A stretch of 64,000 nt of DNA from Hyaloraphidium curvatum (Eukaryota > Monoblepharomycota > Hyaloraphidiomycetes > Hyaloraphidiales > Hyaloraphidiaceae), in NCBI GenBank assembly GCA_025558095.1, contig JAIVFI010000001.1, positions 1,543,649-1,607,648 of the forward strand. Direction: 5' to 3'. This document shows, piece after piece, positions 31,533 through 41,085 of this stretch. Every line of letters starts with the position of its first letter. The first letter of the stretch is position 1. The notes beneath the pieces were generated by a model, which searched no databases, was not told the origin of the DNA, and saw only the letters and a program-made list of their open reading frames with translations. The position numbers and the translations under genes were made by a program.

Positions 31533-32990
31533 CTACGCACGAACCGCCGGCAGGTTGCCCGGCAGCGCCAGCGCCGTGCCCCCCGTCCCGCGGCACTCCC
31601 CGTCCTCGGCCATCTCCCCGATCATCCTCGAGAAGGTGCTCGACAGCGTCCACCAGACGCGGGATGCGCACGACAGCGCGAGCTGGGTGAGCAGCCCGCG
31701 GATCACGTACGCAAGGGGGGTGCGCGGGCAGGCGCCGGGGAGCCACGGGTCGAGGAAGGCGGAAACGGGGAGGGCCGAGGAGACGAGGCGGCGCGCGTCG
31801 TCGCGGCCGTCCGTGGCGACGACGAGCGGGAGGTCCGTGCGGAGGAGATCCGCGGCCACGGGGGAGAGGGCGGAGAGGTTTGCGCCGCACGGCCGGTCCG
31901 GATCGTGTTGCCAGATCATCCGGCAAACGTTGCCGAGGTCCCCCGTGCGGAACTGCGCCGCCGCGAAGGGAGGGACGGCGGGAATGCCGCCGGGGGGACG
32001 GTCGAGGCAGTCGTGAATCGCCCGCAGCTGGGAGAGCGAGCGGGGGGAGACGCCCGTGGCGGCCAGCTGCCGCGCGTCCGTAGCCAGCAGCCGCACGACA
32101 AAGGCGGTCATGGAAGGCACGCGCGCCGGTGCGGCCCAGGGACTCGGCCGGCCGCCACCCAGTCCCGCGCTCCGCACGAGGAGCTCCTTGGCCATGTCAA
32201 ACAGCCAGGGATGGAACCGGATGTCCCCGCGGACGGCCCCCGGGCGGGCGAAGCCGCGCGAGTCTTCGGTGAAGAAGAGGTGCAGGGGCACGGGCACCCC
32301 GACAAACAGAACCCTGCTGCGATCGCCGGGCAGGGAGGGGGGAACGGGGCGTCGACGGGGGTTTGGAGCGGCACGACGCTCCAGCAGACGTCCGTATCCG
32401 ACGGCGAGGTATTCGGCGCACCGGAACCCGCCGTACACGTCCGACGAAAAGTCCGCCCGGCGCCCGGTGTAGCGGTAGCTCTCCGCCGCACGGGAGGCGT
32501 TGGCGCGGAACGGCAGGAACCGGCGCCGCATGTAGCGCGCGTCCAGCATGCACGGGACGCTCGCGTTGCCGAGCGCCGCGAGCGCCCCGGGCTCGTCGAC
32601 CCACAGCGGCGCGCCGTCGCCCCAGCCGTCGTCCAGCGTGCCCACGCGGAGGTCGAACAGCGCTCCGGCGTCCGTGTTTGGGGTGCGCCAATCCTCGGCG
32701 AGGCACATCTTGGGCAGCGCGGCGCGCACCGCGGCGCACCGCAGGCCCGCCGGCCGCCCGTCGAGCTCGAAATCGAGCGCATCAAAGTTGCGCGCGAGGG
32801 CGGCGAGGCGGAAGAGCGCCGCGTAGCCGTTGGCCGCGCCGTTTGCGCCGTGCGGGCACAGCGCGGCGACGAGCACGCAGCGCGCGGAGGGCGCCACGGC
32901 GGCGGGCCGGCGCGGCCGCAGGAGGGCAAGGAGTGCCAGGCTCGCGGCGGCCGCGATCGGGACGCGTCGGAGGAGCCGCGGCGCCCGCAT
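31533..32990 (-). CDS. O-fucosyltransferase-like glycosyltransferase, type II membrane
   Basis: ATG 32990 (MRAPRLLRRVPIAAAASLALLALL) gives a short cytosolic end and a signal anchor; 485 residues. The C-terminal half has a GT-B fucosyltransferase pattern: AAQFRTGDLGNVC (like HxRxGD), LVVATDGRDDARRL, and LALSCASRVWWTLSSTFSRM, which matches the SSTFS motif of O-FucT-type enzymes. Sugar and acceptor cannot be told. The end of the frame is unnatural, and coding-like sequence (FEEGETGDFAACAHASLT, stop near 31320) follows at 31320-31390, so a last exon may be missing from this model. The rest of 31167-31532 is otherwise empty. Confidence 0.55.
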   Translation of the reverse strand: MRAPRLLRRVPIAAAASLALLALLRPRRPAAVAPSARCVLVAALCPHGANGAANGYAALFRLAALARNFDALDFELDGRPAGLRCAAVRAALPKMCLAEDWRTPNTDAGALFDLRVGTLDDGWGDGAPLWVDEPGALAALGNASVPCMLDARYMRRRFLPFRANASRAAESYRYTGRRADFSSDVYGGFRCAEYLAVGYGRLLERRAAPNPRRRPVPPSLPGDRSRVLFVGVPVPLHLFFTEDSRGFARPGAVRGDIRFHPWLFDMAKELLVRSAGLGGGRPSPWAAPARVPSMTAFVVRLLATDARQLAATGVSPRSLSQLRAIHDCLDRPPGGIPAVPPFAAAQFRTGDLGNVCRMIWQHDPDRPCGANLSALSPVAADLLRTDLPLVVATDGRDDARRLVSSALPVSAFLDPWLPGACPRTPLAYVIRGLLTQLALSCASRVWWTLSSTFSRMIGEMAEDGECRGTGGTALALPGNLPAVRA

Positions 32991-33116
32991 CCTGCCGACG
33001 GAAACCCGCCCGACGAGACAAGTCTGAGGCCTTGGCGTCGACCTGCGCTCCGACTCCTTCGGCCGCGCGTTCTCTGCTTCAAGCACCGGAATCCGCCGGC
33101 AGAGCTCCGCAAGGCA

Positions 33117-33630
33117 TTACATCGAAGCCACTCGTATGTTTGCGCGATGCCAGCCGCCCGGGCACGAGGGTCGGATCAGTCGCTCGAGCGCCAATCTCCC
33201 GAAGCCGCTGGCCAGCAGCCGCTCCACCTGCGTCCTCGTCTGGCCCGCAGGGGAGCATCCGTTCCTGAACTGGGGCTCCGCGGACCCGACCCCGTTGAAG
33301 CACACCTCCCGCAGCGGCCGTGCCCTCGAGAGCTGTGAATATGCCCTACAAGGCTGCCGAGCCCGAAGCATTTTTCGGTGAGCTCGTACGCGGCCTTGCG
33401 CCTCTAACCTGGCGGCACGATTGCGCGGATCAGACGGCCCACGACGCGCAGAGAGACGTCCTCTCGGGCAAGGGGGTCGTGCGCCATCTCGGACTTGCGG
33501 TCCGTCCACAGGTCGTCGGCGTCCGCGGCGGAACATGCCTCCAAGTCTGACGACGAAGGACCAGAGCTGCACCGTGCCCATGCCGGGCACCTTGGCCAAA
33601 GCTACCCGGGGCAAAGACTCGGGGGACATT
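33117..33630 (-). pseudogene. Coding-like relic related to 28.9-29.3 kb
   Basis: Different frames give DADDLWTDRKSEMAHDPLA, REDVSLRVVGRLIRAIVPPG and REVCFNGVGSAEPQFRNG, followed by TRTQVERLLASGFGRLALE and RLIRPSCPGG. The pieces resemble the relic at 28880-29270. No domain recognised. Confidence 0.3.
33150..33245. repeat. Dispersed ~100-bp repeat, copy B
   Basis: Same orientation as copy A at 29005-29108; identical over GCCCGGGCACGAGGGTCGGA and CGCTCCACCTGCGT with scattered differences between. Confidence 0.6.
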
Positions 33631-33780
33631 CATGGGCGCGAGCATGGTCCCGGCAACCTGGGTCCCCGAGTGGCGATCTCCGACAAAGTCAAAGCAGCAC
33701 GATAGAACCGAGACGAATTCAAAAAGAAACTACGAATGCAGCTCATTATTCGATCCATGGCGGTGGCCGGCGTCCCGCCC

Positions 33781-34974
33781 TCACAGCGCCTGCCCCCCCT
33801 TGTCGATGCTCGCGAAATCGAGCTCCTTGTCCTCGGCGATCTTGGCGTTGGTGAACCAGTGGTGCGTCTCGGCCCACTTGAGGCGCCACTTGAGGTCTGC
33901 AGTGCAATGGTCAGAGGGACGGGCACGAACGGCAGTCGAGGTCGGACCCACAATCGTCGGCGGTGCCCATGAGCAGGTCCATCAGCGGGAACCCGGCGTT
34001 GATCCCGTAGTTGCCCTCGAACGCGCGGTGGTGGTCTGCAGCGCGGACGGGTCAATGACATAGTCCCGCCCTGCCCCGGGTGACCCACGGTTGTGGAACA
34101 GCGCATTGGTGCTGAACGGCAGCGCGTAGCCCGAATGCGACGTGACGGTCTCGAAGTACCTGTACGCGATGAAGAACCACGCCGTGCTCGGGTGCACCGG
34201 CAGCAGCTGCATCGCCAAGCCCGCCGGCGCGTTCTGCCACACGTGCTCGAACGGGGTGGCGTAGAAGTTGGCGACCGAGAAGGGGTTCGAGTGCACGTGG
34301 TGCCGCTTGTGGGCCCAGGGGTAGAGCCACGGGAGATGCATCACGCGGTGGGACGTGTAGAGCCAGAACTCGAACCAGAGCTCGCAGAGCAGGTACTCCT
34401 TGACCGATTGGACGGCCGAGGGGATCTTCGTTGCGTGCTCGACGCCGCCGCGGCGGTACCAGATGGGCGAGACGACGTACTTGCTGACCGGGCCGAGGAT
34501 GAGGTACGTCGAGGCCAGCTGTCGACCACGAAATGAGCCTAGTTGAAGGAAGAGCAAGGGGCAGCAACCAACGTTCAGCACGGCAACTTTCGCCCAGTAG
34601 CTCGCCGGCGGCGGGTCGCGCGGCTGGATCCGGCGGCGGTAGAGCCACTTTGGCCACTTGAGCAGGTCCGGCACGGCGAACAGCAGGCTCATGACCCAGA
34701 AGGTCGCGAACCCGATCTTCCCGGTGAGCCCGTCCATCATGTAGCGCGCCCGCTCCAGCTTGTCCGGGAACCGCTCGACCAGGCTTTTGTAGAAGCGCCT
34801 CCCGAGCTCCGACTTGTTGAACGCGACCAGCGCGGCCAGGAACGCGAGCGTGGGCACGGCGTCGAGGAGGTCGACCATGTATATCCACCACGGCAGCTTC
34901 CAGCCCTTCGCCGCCGGCACGGCCGCGGGCTCGTCGGCGTCCGGTGCCAGCGGCTGCGACTGGACCGGCGCCAT
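33781..34974 (-). CDS. Sterol desaturase/fatty-acid hydroxylase superfamily enzyme
   Basis: Exons 34573-34974, 34089-34518, 33952-34035, 33781-33896 give 343 residues; introns 54, 53 and 55 nt. Di-iron histidine motifs are present: SHRVMHLPW (HxxxH), HKRHHVHSNP (HxxHH) and FHNHHHRAFEGNYG (formed across the second intron), then ETHHWFTNAK. Several hydrophobic segments (VDLLDAVPTLAFLAALVAF, FWVMSLLFAVPDLL, AWFFIAYRYFE) place it in the ER membrane. The first intron is a multiple of three without a stop, so a 361-residue read-through form is formally possible. Substrate (sterol, fatty acid, sphingolipid) unknown. Confidence 0.85.
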
Positions 34975-35113
34975 GTTGCTCGGCTGCGGAGGTGGCGCCG
35001 CACTAGTTGGGAGACCGGGTGGCAAGGAAGGGACCTGGCCGAAGTCTCTCACACATGGACCCAACTCAAATAGAAGCCTGACAGAGGCCGATCTCCGTTG
35101 ATGGCACAAGTAT

Positions 35114-38100
35114 CTACATTTCGCCTCCCTTCTCCTTCACCTGCCCCGTCGCAACCGCGGCCCCGAAGCTCGCCCCGGCGTTGCGCTTCGCCATCGCCCT
35201 CAGCACCTCCGCGTTGGCCGGCCCCGTCTCGTCCACGAGTGCCTTGAGCGGGCCCTCCTGGTCAACGAGCACCGCGGGCGTGTCGAACTGCACAACAAGG
35301 CCGTGGTCCATGACTAGGATGCGGTCGTAGTCCTTCACGCAACTGTCAGCAAGAGCAACAAGATCCGCCGACACACGGAGCTCACCATGACGGTCTGCAG
35401 CCTGTGCGCGATGGTGAGCACCGTCCGGTCCCTGAATCTCTCGTCCGTTCGTATGGTCTGCTGGATCAGCTCGTCCGTCGCGAGGTCCACGCTCGCCGTC
35501 GCCTCGTCCATGACCACGATCCGGCTCCGCCGCAGCATCGCCCGCGCGAGGCACATCAGGCCGCGCTGGCCCTGGCTGAGGTTCTCCCCGTTCTCGCTGA
35601 TCTGCATCTCGAGCTTGAGCGGGTCCGCGGCGATGGTGGCCGCGACGTCGCCCGACCGCTTGAGGCAGTCCCACACCTCGTCGTCCGTGTACTCGTTGAA
35701 GGGGTCCAAATTGTAACGAGCCGTGCCGCTGAAGAGCGTGGCATCTTGGGGGATGATGGCGAGCTTGGATCGCAGGTCGGCGAGGCCGATCTGGCAGATG
35801 TCGACGCCGTCGATGGTGACAGTCCCCGCCGACGGCTCGACGAGCCGAAAGAGCGCCTGCATAATCGTGGACTGCCCAGAAAGTGCTGTTAGCGGCGGCG
35901 AACACAATGCAATAGCGCGGTGAAGGCCCACCTTGCCTGCGCCCGTCCTGCCCACAATGCCGATCCGCTCCCCAGCCCGCACCTCGAAGCTGACTCCCCT
36001 GAGCACCGCCGGCAGGTCGGGCCGGTACCGCACCTCGACTCCCTTGAACTCGATCACCCCCTTGCCCGGCCATCCCTCAGGCGGCCGCACCTCCGTCACG
36101 GGGGGCGCCTCCTGCTCCAGGACCTCGGCGTAGTACAGCAGCCGCTCCACCCCGTTCATCTGCACCTCCGTCTCGGCCATCTGCCGCACCATCCAGTTCA
36201 TGGTGCCCGTGAGCTGCAGCGAGTAGGTGACGGCGAGCGAGAGGAGGCCCGCGTTGGCGGCGCCCGGGTAGGAGGTGCCGACCGCCAGCATCGCCGCGGT
36301 GAAGACCAGGCACGCGGCGATGCTCTCGAGGCGGAGGGCGAGCCAGCGCGGGATCATGAGGGTGAGGTAGTAGCACCGGTTGTTGAAGTCTAGGTGCTCC
36401 TCGTTCCGCAGGGCGAAGCGCGCCTCGGCGCGGAAGGCGCGGATGGTCGAGAGGCCGGTGAGGGTCTCGCCAAAGTTGGCGAAGAGAGGGGAGCGGGAAA
36501 TGGAGTCGAGGCGCTTCAGCTCGCGCGCGGTGGAGCGGTAGAAGGACTGAGCAAAGTAGTCTGCGGCGCGAAGAGGGACATCAGAACGACACACGGCGAC
36601 AGACCACGAAGCACGTACAGGCAACCATCATGGGCACCATGACGCCGATGAAGATGGGCTGCACGATAGAGATGAGGATGAGGGTGGAGAAGGCCGTCGA
36701 AAAGGTGGTGAAGAACATGCGCCACGTTTCGGGCAGCGTGTTGTCGGCCGCGTCGACGTCCTTGGAGAAGCGGTTCATGATGCGGCCGACGGGCGTCTGG
36801 TCGAAGAAGGAGGAAGGAGCGTGGAGCACCCTGCCGAGCGCGGCCTCGTGCATCCGCTTCGATGCCAGGCGGCCCTGGAAGGAGAGGAGGAGGCCCATCA
36901 AGAGGGCGCTGGAAGCGAAGATGTCAACACCACGATGGCAAAGGGGGCAAGGCTGCACCCACCACAGGCCCTGAAGCAGTCCGAGGACGACGTAGACCGA
37001 CATGTAGGTCGCCAGCGGGAACCCGAACGCGTTGACCGACCACTGCGCCAGCCACGTGTCCGTGCCGACCTTGGTCCCCTGCATCGCCAGCAGCAGGAGC
37101 AGCACAGACGACACGAACCAGACGCCGCCGGCGAACCGGATCCACTGCCAATAAACCCTGAACTTGACCGAGCCCGCGTTGCGCTCTTCGGCCGTCATGA
37201 GCGCCTTGGGGTCGCGGATGGTCGAGCCGAGATCCGGCGCCGTCGAGGCCTTGCGCGCGATGGCGATCTTTCCGTCCCCGACCGACTCGGCCCGCGTCTC
37301 GGTCTCCTCGCCCTCGCTCTCCTCCTCCCCGCCCTCCTTGGCCCCGCCAAACTCGACCATCAGCCGCTCGAGGTACCCGCCGCGCTCGGCCATCAGCTCC
37401 GCGTAGGTGCCCTGCTGCACGATCCGGCCGCCGTCGATGCACACGACGCGGTCGCACCGCGGGAGCACGTGGATCTGGTGCGTTGCCAGGACGCGGGTCT
37501 TGCCGGCGAGGGCCTCGAGGATGCACTTCTCGAAGAGGTGCCGCCCGACGTTGGCGTCCACGGCGCTGAGCGGGTCGTCGAGCAGGACGACGTCGGTGTC
37601 TGCATATACGGCGCGAGCGATGCTGACGCGGGCCTTTTGGCCGCCCGACAAGGTCTGTCATTTGGCAAAGAGCAGTTAGGCAACGGACGGCTCCGCGCCA
37701 GGGAACGCAACCCACGATGCCGCGCTCCCCAATCTCCGTCAAGTCCCCGTCAGGCAGGATCTGCAGGTCCCTCTCCAGCGCCGCCGCCTTGACCGCCCTC
37801 GCGTACTTCCTCTCGTCGAACGGCAGCCCGAACCGCACGTTGTCCCTGACCGTCGCGTTCTGTATCCACGGCGTCTGCGGGCACAGCGCCACCGTGCCTT
37901 TCACGGCGCGGGCGCCTCCCGCGCGCTTCATCTCGCCGACGATGGCCGAGAGCAGCGACGACTTGCCCGCGCCGACGCGGCCGACGATCGCCACCAGCTC
38001 GCCCGGGGCGATGGTCAGCTGGATGTCCTGCAGCCCGTTGAACGGCGCCGCGTCGGGCGCGGGCACGGGCGGCGCGGAGTCCGCGGCCCGCACCGCCCTC

Positions 38101-40230
38101 CGCGCCGCCATCTCCGTGCCTCCGGGACGCCCCGAGGTCGCCACCGTGTCCTTGCCCTTGAAGGTGCGCGAGAGCCACCCCTGGAACCCGCCCGGCGCCG
38201 CCGGCGCGGCGGTGGCGATCGTGTCCCCGCCGTAGGCGCCGCGGCGGACCGTACCGCCCATGCCTCCGGGGATGGCGCCCGGAGGGCCGGGTGGTCCGCC
38301 GCGGCCGCCGCCGCGCCGCGGCTTGGCGTCGGGGAGCACCTTGATCGGCGGTTCCCAGACGAAGCTGGCGTCAGCGAGGACGATGGCGGCGTTCGGGTCC
38401 ACGGGCGGCGGGGGGGCGGAAGGGCGTGTGGCGGGGAGCGAAGCGGGGCCGGGGGCGCCGGTGCCGGTCTTGGTGGGGACGGGGGGCAGGTCCTCGTCGC
38501 CGACCTCGGGGGCGAGCAGCATGGCCTGCACGCGGCCCATGGAGACCCAGGCGTCGGTGGTGCTGGTGATGACGAGCGGGAGCATCATGAGGGGCTGGGC
38601 GTGACGCTAGTCAGCTGAGCTGGGACCCAGCGGCGGGAAGCGACGCACCATCCGGAGCACGTTGAAGAGCGCGATCGACGAGAACACGACGGGAGGGGAG
38701 AGCGGATTGTTGAGCGAGTAGACGACAAAGGTGAGCACCGAGGCCAGGACCGGCGAGGTCATGGTGATGCCGGTGATGTACGCTCTGTGGGATGAAGGCA
38801 ACACAAGTGCGTCAGCCCCGGCGGAAACAGATGCCTCGCCCAACCCACCTCCAGTTCCCGATCCGCCTTACGTTCACCAGCTCCTGCCTCCGCACCTCCC
38901 CCAGGTGCTCCTCCATCGCCCCCTCCCACCCCAGGAACTTGATCACCCTGATCCCCGCCACCGTCTCCTGCGTCATCCTGACCCTCTTGTCCGTCATCGC
39001 GTTGGCCTGCACCCTGAGCCTCATCAGGAAGCGCATCACGTAGGCCTGCAGGGGGAGCAGCAGGAGCAGCAGCGCCATGCCGACCAGCGCCGACGGCCCG
39101 AGCTGCGCGACCAGCAGCCCGAGCGCGACGAGCACGACCATCGGGGCCGACCACAGCGTGTGCAGCTGGTACGACGCCGTGTCGAGCCGCGAGCAGTCGA
39201 CCGACATGAGGTTGACCGTCTTGCCGGCCGTGAACTCCGCGCGGGCGGCCTGGCTGAGGCGGAGCGTCTTTCCGTAGATGGCCTGGATGAGCGCCGCGCG
39301 GACCTGGAACCCCATGCGCAGGGCGCGGTTCATGTAGGCGTTTGTGGCCAGGGTCGAGAGCAGCTGGATGGCGAACAGGGTGCCGGCCATGGCGTAGCCG
39401 AAGCCCTTGGAGCGGCCGGGGACGGCGCCGCCGCCCGAGACGACCTCGAGGAGGTAGCGCAGGACGACGGGGGAGGCCAGGTTGCAGCCCTCCGAGAGGA
39501 GCTTGAGGAAGCCGGCCCAGACGAACTGCAGGCGGTACGTGTCCCAGAGGGCTCGAAGCAGCGACGGCGCGGCCTTGGCCTCGGCCTTTTCGGCGGCGGT
39601 CCTCTTCTCGCCCTTCTTCTTTGGCGGCGGCGGGGGCTTCCACGGGCCCCGCTTGGCCATCTCTGGCGCCCAGTTGGCCTGGAACTTGCCGGCGATGGTC
39701 TCGGCGCGGTAGCCGTCCATGAGCGGGTACAGGTCGTCCTGCCTGAGCGGCCGGGCGCCGCCGAGCAGCATCAGCGGCGTGAGCCACCACGCCGAGAGCA
39801 GCGACAGGAAGTTGGCGCTCTCCTCGGGCGACCTGCCGCCGTGCGACCACTCCGGCAGCGGCGCCGTCTGCGTGCGCGCCGAGATCGGGTCGTGCGAAGG
39901 CGGGGCGTCGTCCGGGGTTGTCCCGTTGGGTTCCTTCGAAGGGAGGCCCCCGCTGGCGGCCGCCCCCGCTCCGCCCCCTCCAACGGCCTCGCTGTCCGCG
40001 AAACCGCTCTTCCGATCACTGCCCTCCGCGCCATCGACCGGCGGCGTGGCGTCCGACTCGGCGTCGCCCTCGGCCGCGCCGTCCCCCGCGCGCGACGCGA
40101 GCAGCTCCGCGCCCTCGGCGCCCCGCGGCATCTCCGCCTCGGCGACGAGCTCCGCGTCGGCGAGGTACTCGGAGAACGCAGCCGCGTCGGCGGACCGCGA
40201 CCCGGCGTCGGGGCCGGGAGACGAGGCCAT
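35114..40230 (-). CDS. ABCC (MRP-type) full ABC transporter
   Basis: Exons 38849-40230, 38649-38784, 37716-38594, 36963-37654, 36619-36908, 35932-36560, 35386-35871, 35114-35332; 1570 residues, introns 53-64 nt. An acidic Ala-rich N-terminal tail of about 150 residues precedes TMD1 (NFLSLLSAWWLTPLMLLG). NBD1: Walker A GRVGAGKSS (near 711), signature LSGGQKARVS, Walker B VVLLDDPLSAVD. TMD2: FFDQTPVGRIMNRFSKDVD and RELKRLDSISRSPL. NBD2: Walker A GRTGAGK|STI (split by an intron), signature LSQGQRGLMCLARA, Walker B IVVMDEATASVD. The order TMD1-NBD1-TMD2-NBD2 and the RELKRLDS and SFFD motifs are ABCC-type. There is no extra N-terminal TMD0. A ~105-residue Gly/Pro/Ala-rich insert (about 587-691) separates the first NBD1 strand (ADASFVWE) from LQDIQLTI. 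Likely exports organic anions or conjugates; substrate unknown. Confidence 0.92.
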
Positions 40231-40594
40231 TTTGGATCTCGGGTTTAGGCGAGCTGCGCGGGCGGGGAAGCGGAGGTGACGCGCAAGACAGGGATCCTTT
40301 CCACCCATTACGAAACCCCGGATGATGGGCGCATTTGAGCTAAAATGATACATCTGGATCTTTGGTCCTCGATGCCATATCGTCCCTGGGCCGGGGTGCC
40401 TCTGAGCAGCGGGTTGCCGACTGTTCCGCAGCGCCATACACTGTGCGGCCTTGATGTCTGACCAGACGACGAAGATTGCGCCGATCGGAGATAAAGCATC
40501 GATGGACGGATAATGATGAGCGGACCATGTTTCCCTCGTATTCCGGCGTCGAACCACGTGCTGGCCGCGTTCCATCGAACGCTCCCTCTCGACG
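40231..40594. other. Intergenic gap
   Basis: Promoter side of both the ABC transporter (minus) and the disrupted membrane-family copy 4 (plus). No motif or gene recognised. Confidence 0.3.
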
Positions 40595-41042
40595 ATGGGA
40601 GACAAACACGTCAGCGCCGATTTTTCCGAATCCGAATGGCTCGCAATCGTCCCCTCGCCGCCCGCGCCCGCCGGCTCGGGCGCGCTGTTCCGCGGCGGCG
40701 GCGGGGAGCAGCCACGGCCGCGCCTCGACGTTCCTGCTCTTTCTCGCGCGGGTGCACTTCGCCGTAGTCCCGTGGGCGTCGAGGATCCTCCTCAGGGCCG
40801 GCCTCTGGTCGCTTGCGGCTGGCGCGGTGGTGCTTTCCGAGCTCGCGTTCAACGACGGGCGGTACGCCGTGCCGCAACTCGCTGCCGGCCTGTTTGGGAC
40901 CCTGTTCTGCCTCCTGCTCCAATCTCTCGTCGTTCTTCCCTCCGCTCTGACGCAACTGTGGAAGTCTTTCGCCCCGGCAAAAAGCAAGCGCGGCGATGGC
41001 CCCCCCTTCGGAGCCCGACTCGCACGCGCTTGCGGGGCTCGT
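40595..41042 (+). pseudogene. Membrane-family copy 4, 5' part, cut by retrotransposon
   Basis: Starts MGDKHVSADFSESEWLAIVP, parallel to the FTPQEWAFLFPSWP start of copies 1-3. The first two membrane spans follow in another frame (AGAVVLSELAFNDGRYAVPQ, LFGTLFCLLLQSLVVL) and the last part in a third (APPSEPDSHALAGLV). It is interrupted after 41042 by the retrotransposon and resumes at 47996. A C7 run at 41000-41006 sits between the second and third frames. The two frame changes mean it was probably damaged independently of the insertion, unless they are assembly indels. Confidence 0.7.
41029..41042. repeat. Target-site duplication, left copy
   Basis: CTTGCGGGGCTCGT, identical to 47982-47995, directly flanking the 6.9-kb element. 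Confidence 0.9.
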
Positions 41043-41085
41043 GTAATGAGGAGCTAGCAATCCCACCGTACACTTAGAAATCCCC

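Noticed and set aside
31392-33338. 648-codon plus-strand frame
   Set aside because: Shadow of the O-fucosyltransferase-like gene; very Arg/Gly-rich without a domain.
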